In this document: piece after piece, positions 40,014 to 47,578 of the stretch | Position numbering within the stretch: position 1 is the stretch's first letter | Layout of the letters: the number at the start of each line of letters is the position of its first letter | DNA from: Candidatus Edwardsbacteria bacterium | GTDB lineage: Bacteria; Edwardsbacteria; AC1; EtOH8 | NCBI GenBank assembly: GCA_031082425.1 | Contig: JAVHLB010000009.1 | Coordinates: forward strand, 1 to 64,000 | DNA: 64,000 nucleotides | Direction: 5' to 3' | Made by a program: the position numbers and the translations under genes | Notes under the pieces: model-generated | What the model saw: only the letters and a program-made list of their open reading frames with translations | What the model was told of the DNA's origin: nothing | The model's database searches: none

Positions 40014-42401
40014 ATGTCTACCAAAACAGTCAGAAGGAAGGGCATAACCGCAATGTCCATTGCGCTTATGGCTCTGGTAATGTGTGTTACCAACGGCTAC
40101 GGCGCCACCCCGGTGGATCTGGGAACGGCCGGCAATTTCGCCATCCTGGCAGAGTCTGGAATTTCAACCACTGCCGGCAGTTTAATTGCGGGAAACATCG
40201 GAGTAAGCCCGGCCGCCGCAGGTACGATCACCGGACCATTCGGGCTGGTGATGAGCCTCGACAGCACATATTCGACGTCATCTTTGGTGACCGAGAAAGT
40301 CTATGCCGCCAATTACAAGGAGCCAACCCCGACCGACCTGGGAGTGGCGGTCGGCAACATGGTAACCGCGTACGGAGTAGCTGCCGGACGCACCCCGGAT
40401 TCCACCGAACTGCACTCTGGAATTCTCAGCGGGCAGACACTCTACCCCGGCACCTATTTTTGGAGCTCCACAGTACTGATAAACGATACCCTGACCCTGG
40501 CCGGAGACTCCAACGCCGTCTGGGTATTTCAGATAGCGCAAACCCTAACCCTGGGCAGCGGCGCCATGATCAAATTGAGCGGCGGCGCCCAACCCAAGAA
40601 CATCTTCTGGCAGGTGGCCGGCCAAACCACCCTTGGTACATACTCCGATTTCAAGGGGATCATACTGGACGCCACTGCCATCGTGATCATGACCGGCGCG
40701 GCCTTTAACGGCCGGGCTTTGGCCCAGACCGCGGTGACCCTGGACGCCGTGGCTTTCACCGCCCCGGTCACAGTAGATACCACCGCCCAGGACACCCTGC
40801 CGCCGGTAGTGGCTGTGGTCGCGCCCAACGGAGGCGAGACCTGGAACACCGGCTCCAGCCACCTGATAGTTTGGAGCCAAAGCGACAACGTCGGCGTGAC
40901 GGAGAGCGAGGTGAGCTACTCCACCGACAACGGGGCCAACTGGGACCTGATCTGGACCGGGCTCGACACCAGCTACAATTGGATGGTGCCCAACACCCCC
41001 AGTACATTTGCCCTGGTCAAGGTGGCTGTCCGTGACAGCGCCGGCAACAGTTCGGCGGATACCAGCGATGGCGTATTCACCATCAAAGACAGCATCCCGC
41101 CCACGGTGATCTCCACCGATCCTCCGAATTCCACCATAGACGTGTCCATCTACACCAAGATCACCGCCACCTTCAGCGAAGCCATGGACTCGCTCACAAT
41201 TGACACCCTGACATTCACTTTGATGCAGGGGATGACACCGATTGCAGGTGTGGTGAATTATGCTGACAGCATAAAGACGGCGACATTCACTCCTTACAGC
41301 AATCTGGATACCAACGCCGTTTACACGGCCACGATCACGACCGGTGCCACCGATCTGGGCGGCAACGCGCTGGATAGCGCCTATGTCTGGAGCTTTACCA
41401 CCGGCATGACGACCAATCGCGTTCCGGTAGATTTGGGTTTGGCCGGTAATTTCGTGATCCTGTCAAAAGCCGGAATTTCAACCACCGGAACCACCCAAAT
41501 AGTGGGAGATATGGGGGTGAGTCCAATCGCCGCGACGGCTATAACCGGGTTTGGCTTAATTATGGCCGCCGATAGTGCATATTCGACCTCAGCCCTGGTG
41601 GACGGTAAGATATATGCCGCCGATTACAAGGTGCCAACTCCGACTTACGTGGGTACGGCCGTCAGCAACATGGAAACCGCGTTCACCGACGCCGCCGGAC
41701 GGACATTGCCGGACTTTACCGAACTGCATGCCGGGAACCTTACCGGAAAGACCCTGGTCCGCGGCCTGTATAAGTGGAGCACCGGGGTCCTGATAAACGC
41801 CCCGGGCGTCACTTTAACCGGCGACTCCAATGATGTCTGGATATTCCAGATAGATGGAACCCTGATCGTGGGCAGCGGAGCCATTGTTTACTTAAGCGGC
41901 GGCGCTCTGGCCAAGAACATCTTCTGGCAGGTGGCCGATCAGACCACCCTGGGATCAACCACTCAATTCAAGGGTAACATATTGGACTATACAGCGATCG
42001 TGATGCAGGACGGAGGAACTTTGGACGGCCGGGCGCTGGCCCAGACCGAGGTAACATTGATAGGCAATACCCTTACCATACCCACCGGCGTAGAACAGCC
42101 GATAGAAGGTCTCCTGACCTACGGCAAGCTACAATTGATGCCCTGCTGGCCCAACCCCAGCTCGGGCCTGGCAACCATCAGCTATGCCCTTCCCCGGTCC
42201 GGCAATATCTCGCTTAATATTTACGACATCCGCGGCCGGCTGGTAAACACCCTGGCCCAGGGACAAAAACCGGCCGGGTCTTATAACATCACCTGGAGGG
42301 GCAACGACCGCCAGGGAAGAAGGGTTTCGTCCGGGGTATACATTTACCGGCTTAACTATGAAGGGACCAGCCTCACCAAGCGGTTAGTGCTGGTAAGGTA
42401 A
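40014..42401 (+). CDS. Surface protein with two DUF3494 (ice-binding-like) domains and a sorting tail
   Basis: From ATG 40014 (AGGAG eight bases upstream) the 795 residues have a signal peptide ending near TNGYGA, DUF3494 domain 1 (about 33-240: VDLGTAGNFAILAESGISTT, NIGVSPAAAGTITGPF, GTYFWSSTVL, AQPKNIFWQVAGQTTLGTYS, GRALAQTAVTLDAVA), an Ig-like region (about 250-345), a Big_5 Ig-like domain (about 348-448: DPPNSTIDVSIYTKITATFS), DUF3494 domain 2 (about 455-670) and a FlgD-like sorting domain (about 690-795). DUF3494 forms the beta-solenoid of many ice-binding proteins but also occurs in adhesins. Ice binding is not shown; surface attachment through type IX secretion is likely. It opens a four-gene DUF3494 family. 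Confidence 0.9.
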   Translation: MSTKTVRRKGITAMSIALMALVMCVTNGYGATPVDLGTAGNFAILAESGISTTAGSLIAGNIGVSPAAAGTITGPFGLVMSLDSTYSTSSLVTEKVYAANYKEPTPTDLGVAVGNMVTAYGVAAGRTPDSTELHSGILSGQTLYPGTYFWSSTVLINDTLTLAGDSNAVWVFQIAQTLTLGSGAMIKLSGGAQPKNIFWQVAGQTTLGTYSDFKGIILDATAIVIMTGAAFNGRALAQTAVTLDAVAFTAPVTVDTTAQDTLPPVVAVVAPNGGETWNTGSSHLIVWSQSDNVGVTESEVSYSTDNGANWDLIWTGLDTSYNWMVPNTPSTFALVKVAVRDSAGNSSADTSDGVFTIKDSIPPTVISTDPPNSTIDVSIYTKITATFSEAMDSLTIDTLTFTLMQGMTPIAGVVNYADSIKTATFTPYSNLDTNAVYTATITTGATDLGGNALDSAYVWSFTTGMTTNRVPVDLGLAGNFVILSKAGISTTGTTQIVGDMGVSPIAATAITGFGLIMAADSAYSTSALVDGKIYAADYKVPTPTYVGTAVSNMETAFTDAAGRTLPDFTELHAGNLTGKTLVRGLYKWSTGVLINAPGVTLTGDSNDVWIFQIDGTLIVGSGAIVYLSGGALAKNIFWQVADQTTLGSTTQFKGNILDYTAIVMQDGGTLDGRALAQTEVTLIGNTLTIPTGVEQPIEGLLTYGKLQLMPCWPNPSSGLATISYALPRSGNISLNIYDIRGRLVNTLAQGQKPAGSYNITWRGNDRQGRRVSSGVYIYRLNYEGTSLTKRLVLVR

Positions 42402-42439
42402 ACAGCGGCAACCGGCACCAAAACAATAAATGCAACAGC

Positions 42440-42468
42440 GCCTGCGGGGGCAAAGAATCCCCGCAGGC
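42440..42468 (+). terminator. GC hairpin between the DUF3494 and OmpA genes
   Basis: GCCTGCGGGG at 42440-42449 pairs with CCCCGCAGGC at 42459-42468 (10 bp). There is no T tract after it (TAAAAAC), so it may be an mRNA stabiliser or a weak terminator. Confidence 0.5.
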
Positions 42469-42501
42469 TAAAAACAACAACCTAAAAAAGGAAAGAACCA
42501 A

Positions 42502-44319
42502 ATGAAACGCCTAATCGCATTAGTCGCGCTGATAGCGCTGGCGGCCGGGATGGCCTCGGCCTCGCCAACCATCTGGGGCAGCAGCGGGATGTTTCGGACC
42601 ATCAGCGCCCAGAACGCCGGCCCGATGAACTTCGGGATCGGAGCCTATCTGTACGCCTGGAAATGGGAAGACGACTCCACCGCCACCAGCCTTAAAAACG
42701 GGGCCATGGACATGGCCATCAGGCCCTCCGGCTACTTCAGCATCAACGACATGTTCGAGCTGTCAGCGGGCACCAACTACCTGATGCCTTCCAGCTACGT
42801 TGAGATAGGCGGGACCAAGTACACCTATAACCCCAGCGGCTTGGGCAACACCCGGGTGGGCTTGAAAATGTCGATACCGGCCGGCGACAAGATGTGGCTG
42901 GCCGCCTATTTCGGCTATGACATCTCCACCGTGGCCGACACCTTCAAGACCGCACCGTCGGGCCGCGTTTACAATGGCGGCATCGACGCCCGGATGCTGG
43001 CCGACCGGCATTTCGGCCAAGACGGCCGCGGCTGCATCACCTTCAACGCCGGCATGTATTATAAGCTGGACAAGATGCATGCCTCGGCCACCGACAGCAC
43101 CGAGGTCAACATCTATCCGAACATGTCGCTGCCGTTCGGCATCGGTTTAAGCTACGACATGGGATACCTGACCCCCTATGTAGGGTTCAGCGCCGAATAC
43201 ATGATGGACACCACCAAGTATCCCAAGCCCGGCAGCACCACCGGCGAGCTGATCGAATACGACGAATTGAACAACCCCACCTGGGCGATCTTCGGCCTGA
43301 GGTACTATGTCGCAGGCTTTAACATCACGGGGGGCGGCGAATACAACCTGCGGACCGACGTCCGTGAGGCTTTGCCCTTCTTCCGCGGCGGCGAGCACTG
43401 GCATGCCATCCTGGGCCTGCACTATGCGCCCAAGGCGGAAATAGGTCCGAAAATCCCGGCCACCGGTATAATAACCGGCAAGGTGACTGATAAGGCGACC
43501 GGCAAAGGGATCCTGGCCATCGTATCGGCCGGAGGAATCGCCGCCAATAGCAACCCGGCCGGCGAATACCGGCTGGAAGGGGTCGCCATCGGGAAAGCCC
43601 CGGTGGAGATCAGGGCCGAGGCCAAGCTGTACCTGCCCGGTAGCGCCGCGGTCCAGCTGACCAAAAAGAACCGGAAAATTCCGGCCATCCAGGACTTCGC
43701 CCTGGCCCTGGCGCCCATACCGCCCAGCGAGGTCTCCGGCAACGTCATGGACTACAAGACCGGCAGTCCGGTGGTTGCCACTCTGTCCTTCAAGGATTCC
43801 ACCGGCAAGTACCAGACCACCAAGACCGACTTCAAGGGCGCCTTCAACATCATGTTGAACCAGGGCGAGTACCACGTCCAGGCCGGAGCCGACGGGTATT
43901 ACCCCAAGAGCCTCACCCTGTACCCCGTGGGCGGCGCGCCGCTTGCGAAGCAGACCATATACCTGGTCAAGATCGGCGAGAAGTATAACTTCACCGACAT
44001 CAACTTCACCGTTGGAAATGCCCAGCTCGGCCCCAATTCCGCGCAGCTTCTGGAATCCATAGCCAAGTTGCTGAGGGATAACCCGGAAGTAAGGGTGGAG
44101 ATCGGCGGGCACACCTCCAGCCCTGGCACCAAAGCCTATAACCAGAAGCTATCCGAAGCCCGGGCCAACGTGGTTCGCAACGCCCTGATAGCCGACTATG
44201 GCATCAGCGCAGACCGGTTGACTCATATTGGCTACGGCGAGGACTACCCGGTTGCCACCAACAGCACCAAGGCCGGCCGGGCCCTTAACCGCAGGATGGA
44301 AGTCACGGTAATAAAGTAG
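42502..44319 (+). CDS. Outer-membrane protein with barrel, carboxypeptidase-like repeats and an OmpA domain
   Basis: The 605 residues have a signal peptide (MKRLIALVALIALAAGMASA), a barrel-like region (about 25-310, with strands such as RPSGYFSINDMFELSAGTNY and GLRYYVAGFNITGGGEYNLR), two carboxypeptidase-regulatory-like domains (TGIITGKVTDKATGKGILAI at about 320; EVSGNVMDYKTGSPVVATLS at about 412) and a C-terminal OmpA domain (about 490-605: ITFTVGNAQLGPN-like NFTVGNAQLGPNSAQLLESI, VRVEIGGHTSSPGTKAYNQK, GRALNRRMEVTVIK). It probably links the outer membrane to peptidoglycan and displays Ig-like modules. It sits between DUF3494 genes. Confidence 0.88.
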   Translation: MKRLIALVALIALAAGMASASPTIWGSSGMFRTISAQNAGPMNFGIGAYLYAWKWEDDSTATSLKNGAMDMAIRPSGYFSINDMFELSAGTNYLMPSSYVEIGGTKYTYNPSGLGNTRVGLKMSIPAGDKMWLAAYFGYDISTVADTFKTAPSGRVYNGGIDARMLADRHFGQDGRGCITFNAGMYYKLDKMHASATDSTEVNIYPNMSLPFGIGLSYDMGYLTPYVGFSAEYMMDTTKYPKPGSTTGELIEYDELNNPTWAIFGLRYYVAGFNITGGGEYNLRTDVREALPFFRGGEHWHAILGLHYAPKAEIGPKIPATGIITGKVTDKATGKGILAIVSAGGIAANSNPAGEYRLEGVAIGKAPVEIRAEAKLYLPGSAAVQLTKKNRKIPAIQDFALALAPIPPSEVSGNVMDYKTGSPVVATLSFKDSTGKYQTTKTDFKGAFNIMLNQGEYHVQAGADGYYPKSLTLYPVGGAPLAKQTIYLVKIGEKYNFTDINFTVGNAQLGPNSAQLLESIAKLLRDNPEVRVEIGGHTSSPGTKAYNQKLSEARANVVRNALIADYGISADRLTHIGYGEDYPVATNSTKAGRALNRRMEVTVIK

Positions 44320-44354
44320 CCACGGATCAACAGTCAAAAGCAACTTTTAACAAG

Positions 44355-44442
44355 GTCCCGCCCCCCCAAAAGGGGGCGGGACAAGGGACAGCTTTTAGGC
44401 CACAACGTCCAAGCGCTGTGCCCCAAAGAAAGAGGCAGAGTT
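44355..44442 (+). promoter_or_regulatory. Structured 5' leader of a DUF3494 gene (copy 1)
   Basis: An 11-bp hairpin (44355-44365 with 44372-44382) is followed by a second stem, GGGACAGC (44385-44392) with GCTGTGCCC (44415-44423), then CCAAA and the start codon context ATGTCAACAAA. The same order of elements precedes the DUF3494 genes at 45701 and 47579. Confidence 0.5.
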
Positions 44443-45507
44443 ATGTCAACAAAACCAGTCAGACGGCAGGCCATGACCGTAATAACCATGGCGGTTATTG
44501 CGATGATACTGGGCATTACCAATGGATACGGCGCCACGCCGGTGGATCTGGGAAAGGCCGGTAATTTTGTGATCCTGGCCAAGACCGGAATATCGACCAC
44601 CGCCGGCACCCAAATTATGGGAGATATTGGAGTGAGTCCAGCTGCCGCCGGCGCCATAACCGGACCATTTGAATTAACCATGGATACCTCGGGCAAATTT
44701 TCCACCTCACCATTGGTGGACGGGAAAGTTTATGCTTCCGATTATGCGGTTCCTACCCCGGCATACCTGGACTCGGCGGTCCTTGACATGCAGGCCGCCT
44801 ATACCACCACCGCCGGATTGACTCCGGATTCCACCGAACTTCACGCCGGTGACCTCAGCGGGCAGACCATTTACCCCGGGACATATTACTGGAGCTCCGC
44901 GGTCCTGATAAACGGCGGCGTCACCTTGTCGGGCGGTGCGGATGACGTCTGGATCTTCCAGATAGCACAAACTCTGGGAGTGGGCAACGGCGCCATTGTT
45001 ACCTTAGGCGGCGCCGCCCAGGCCAAAAACATCTTCTGGCAGGTGGCCGGCCAGACCACCCTGGGAACGTCCTCCGATTTCAAGGGAACCATATTGGACA
45101 TGACGGCGATCGTGATCCAGACCGGCGCAACAGTGAATGGCAGCGCCCTGGCCCAGACCGCGGTGACATTGGACGCCGTGGCCATTACCACAGGGGTAGA
45201 ACAGCCGACGGGAGGCGAATTGGCCATCAATAAACTGCAACTGATGCCCTGCCGGCCCAACCCGGTTTCGGGGTCGGCGATCATCAGCTACGTTCTCCCC
45301 CGGGCCGGCAATGTCTCGCTTAATGTTTACGATATCTGCGGCCGGAAGGTAAACACCCTGGTGCAGGGTCAAAAGCAGAGCGGGGCTTATAACATCATCT
45401 GGAGAGGCAGCGACAGCCAGGGAAGAAGGCTGTCCTCCGGTATTTATTTTTACCAGTTGAATTATGAAGGGACCAGTCTTACCCGGCGGCTGGTGCTGTT
45501 GAGATAA
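44443..45507 (+). CDS. DUF3494 (ice-binding-like) surface protein with a sorting tail
   Basis: The 354 residues start MSTKPVRRQAMTVITMAVIA, giving a signal peptide to about residue 27. One DUF3494 domain follows (about 28-250: VDLGKAGNFVILAKTGISTT, GDIGVSPAAAGAITGPFELT, QAKNIFWQVAGQTTLGTSSD, GSALAQTAVTLDAVA), then a FlgD-like sorting domain (about 262-354: LMPCRPNPVSGSAIISYVLP, YDICGRKVNTL, SGIYFYQLN, RRLVLLR). The last 279 bases are almost identical to those of the next DUF3494 gene. This is the simplest form of the family here. Confidence 0.9.
   Translation: MSTKPVRRQAMTVITMAVIAMILGITNGYGATPVDLGKAGNFVILAKTGISTTAGTQIMGDIGVSPAAAGAITGPFELTMDTSGKFSTSPLVDGKVYASDYAVPTPAYLDSAVLDMQAAYTTTAGLTPDSTELHAGDLSGQTIYPGTYYWSSAVLINGGVTLSGGADDVWIFQIAQTLGVGNGAIVTLGGAAQAKNIFWQVAGQTTLGTSSDFKGTILDMTAIVIQTGATVNGSALAQTAVTLDAVAITTGVEQPTGGELAINKLQLMPCRPNPVSGSAIISYVLPRAGNVSLNVYDICGRKVNTLVQGQKQSGAYNIIWRGSDSQGRRLSSGIYFYQLNYEGTSLTRRLVLLR
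45229..45507 (+). repeat. Near-identical 279-base sorting-domain cassette, copy 1 (copy 2 at 46751-47029)
   Basis: The two 279-base segments differ at about eight positions by eye, mostly synonymous. They encode the C-terminal sorting domain of two neighbouring DUF3494 genes whose upstream parts are clearly more diverged, which points to recent gene conversion or cassette duplication. Confidence 0.85.
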
Positions 45508-45610
45508 GAACCTCAGCTGGCGAGAGAGTTACGGCAGCAATATAAGTGTCCGAAATAACCCACACCCTACCGGTGGATCGCTTATATACCAAAGGAAATT
45601 ATCAAACAAA

Positions 45611-45700
45611 GTCCCGCCGCTTTAATAAGCGGCGGGGCAAGGCACAGCACTCCGCCCGCCGAGCGCATACTGCGTCCCAATCAGAAAGAAGTGTAAAACC
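45611..45700 (+). promoter_or_regulatory. Structured 5' leader of a DUF3494 gene (copy 2)
   Basis: A 12-bp hairpin (45611-45622 with 45627-45638, one G-U) is followed by GGCACAG (45641-45647), which can pair with CTGCGTC (45670-45676; one mismatch, one wobble), then CCAATC and the start ATGTCAACAAA. It aligns with the leaders at 44355 and 47491. A short frame at 45546-45734 overlaps it but has no coding character. Confidence 0.5.
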
Positions 45701-47029
45701 ATGTCAACAAAGACCGGAAGACGGCCGATCATAGCCGCAATAACCATGGCCCTGGCGGCCCTGGCAATGGGCATTACCAATGGCTACAGTCAGCCGGTAG
45801 ACCTGGGAACGGCCGGCAATTTTGCCATACTGGCAAAATCCGGCATATCAGCCACCGGAACCACCATTATCAATGGTTCCATCGGAGTGAGTCCGATAGC
45901 AGCCAGTGCCATAACCGGATTCGACCTGACCATGAATGCCGACAGCACCTATTCGACATCATCCCTGGTGACCGGGAATGTCTATGCCGCCAATTATAAG
46001 GAACCCACTCCGACCGAGTTGACCGCGGCCGTCAGTGCCATGGAAGCCGCATACACCAATGCCGCCGGCCGGACACCGCCGGATCAGGTCGGATTAGGCG
46101 CCGGGAATATCAGCGGGATGACGCTGGTTCCCGGTATTTATAAATGGGCTACCGGGGTTATCATAAACGACAGTCTGATTCTTGAGGGAGGCGCAGAAGA
46201 TGTCTGGATATTCCAGATAGGCACAACTCTCAACGTCGGCAGCTATGCCGTCGTTCATTTGAGAGGCAGCGCCCAACCGCACAATATTTTCTGGCAGGTG
46301 GCCGGCCAGACCACCCTGGGAACTTACTCTCAATTCAAAGGAACGATACTTGATGCCACGGCCATAGTGGTAATGACCGGAGCAACTTTAAGCGGCAGGG
46401 CCCTGGCCCAGACCGCGGTAACATTGGACGCAGTTACCATGCCCTTGGCAATAGAGCTGTCGGAATTTGCCTGCCAGAGCGTAAGCAAGGGAATAACTTT
46501 AACCTGGAGGACCGCCAGTGAGATCAACAATAACGAATGGCTGATAGAGCGCTCATTTGGCCAGGCCGAAGATTTTCTTAAGCTGGCTTCTGTCTCGGCC
46601 GAAGGATCCCCCTTCGGCTGCCAATACAGTTACACCGATACTTTGGTGCTTCCCAATTCCACCTACTACTATCGTCTGGGGGATAAGGATCTAAGCGGCC
46701 AGATAACCTGGCACGGTCCGGTGATGGCGGTTAGCGGCGGTCTGGCCCTCAATAAACTGCAGCTGATGCCCTGCCGGCCCAACCCGGTTTCGGGGTCGGC
46801 GATCATCAGCTACGTCCTCCCCCGGGCCGGCAATGTCTCGCTTAATGTTTACGATATCTGCGGCCGGAAGGTAAACACCCTGGTGCAGGGTCAAAAACAG
46901 AGCGGGGTTTATAACATCATCTGGAGAGGCAGCGACAGCCAGGGAAGAAGGCTGTCCTCCGGTGTTTATTTTTACCAGTTGAATTATGAAGGGACCAGTC
47001 TTACCCGGCGGCTGGTGCTGCTGAGGTAG
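45701..47029 (+). CDS. DUF3494 (ice-binding-like) surface protein with an extra beta domain and a sorting tail
   Basis: The 442 residues begin MSTKTGRRPIIAAITMALAA (signal peptide to about 28). The DUF3494 domain spans about 29-245 (VDLGTAGNFAILAKSGISAT, GSIGVSPIAASAITGFDLTM, FWQVAGQTTLGTYSQFKGTI). Unlike its neighbour it has an inserted domain at about 250-345 (IELSEFACQSVSKGITLTWR, NNNEWLIERS, YYYRLGDKDLSGQITWHGPV), a fibronectin-like module often found just before type IX tails. The sorting domain (about 350-442) is nearly identical to that of the 44443 gene. Confidence 0.9.
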   Translation: MSTKTGRRPIIAAITMALAALAMGITNGYSQPVDLGTAGNFAILAKSGISATGTTIINGSIGVSPIAASAITGFDLTMNADSTYSTSSLVTGNVYAANYKEPTPTELTAAVSAMEAAYTNAAGRTPPDQVGLGAGNISGMTLVPGIYKWATGVIINDSLILEGGAEDVWIFQIGTTLNVGSYAVVHLRGSAQPHNIFWQVAGQTTLGTYSQFKGTILDATAIVVMTGATLSGRALAQTAVTLDAVTMPLAIELSEFACQSVSKGITLTWRTASEINNNEWLIERSFGQAEDFLKLASVSAEGSPFGCQYSYTDTLVLPNSTYYYRLGDKDLSGQITWHGPVMAVSGGLALNKLQLMPCRPNPVSGSAIISYVLPRAGNVSLNVYDICGRKVNTLVQGQKQSGVYNIIWRGSDSQGRRLSSGVYFYQLNYEGTSLTRRLVLLR

Positions 47030-47180
47030 CTTATTAAATAGACACAACCAGGAATGACGATACGTCCGGTTAATGGTAATGTGCCATTATGTACCAGAGA
47101 CGACAATCACGGATCTCTCCTGTGACAGAAATTCTGGAGGTCCGGTTATAAGCTGACAACCGGCTTAGATAGGATTAAAT

Positions 47181-47444
47181 ATGGGTAAAGTTAAAATCAA
47201 TGAGCATTTGGATGTGGTGCTTGACCTGGTCGAGCACATGGTCCAAGTGGCCGATCAAGGCATGGTGAACGATACGGACGATAACGGGTTTTACTTGCTT
47301 TATGGCATTATCTACGACAACGCGTATATCATCAGGAAGGCGGCCGAAAAGGAATATAAGGCCCGCAATTTGGAAATACCGACCAGACACATCAAGCCCG
47401 CCAAAGTAACGGCTGACCAAGAGGAACAATCTCCAGTGGTATAA
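47181..47444 (+). CDS. Small soluble protein, unknown function
   Basis: The 87 residues (MGKVKINEHLDVVLDLVEHM, then NGFYLLYGIIYDNAYIIRKA, AAEKEYKARNLE) are helical, acidic at the start and end, with no signal peptide or membrane segment. I do not recognise a family. TAGGATT precedes the start. It interrupts the DUF3494 series and is the first of several very small genes in the region. Confidence 0.65.
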   Translation: MGKVKINEHLDVVLDLVEHMVQVADQGMVNDTDDNGFYLLYGIIYDNAYIIRKAAEKEYKARNLEIPTRHIKPAKVTADQEEQSPVV

Positions 47445-47490
47445 AAAATACTCAATGAATTATACCTCGGGAAATAATCAGATATAAAAA

Positions 47491-47578
47491 AGGCCCGCCA
47501 ACTGCTCATAAAGAGCGAAACCAGGCGCAGCCGTCCGCCCACCGGGCTGAAACTGCGCCCCAAATAGGAGATAGAACC
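47491..47578 (+). promoter_or_regulatory. Structured 5' leader of a DUF3494 gene (copy 3), possible pseudoknot
   Basis: GGCGCAG (47524-47530) pairs perfectly with CTGCGCC (47553-47559). GCCCG (47493-47497) can pair with CGGGC (47543-47547), which would cross the first stem, and GCTC/GAGC (47504-47516) forms a small hairpin. CCCCAAATAGGAG and the start follow. The arrangement matches the leaders at 44355 and 45611. Confidence 0.5.

Noticed and set aside
44355..44423. A cyclic di-GMP (GEMM-I) riboswitch in the DUF3494 leaders
   Set aside because: The stems are real but the conserved GEMM core (GGCAAACC, GGACGCAAAGCC) is absent.
45546..45734. A 62-codon open frame between two DUF3494 genes
   Set aside because: It is read through the structured leader and into the next gene in another frame, with no coding signs.
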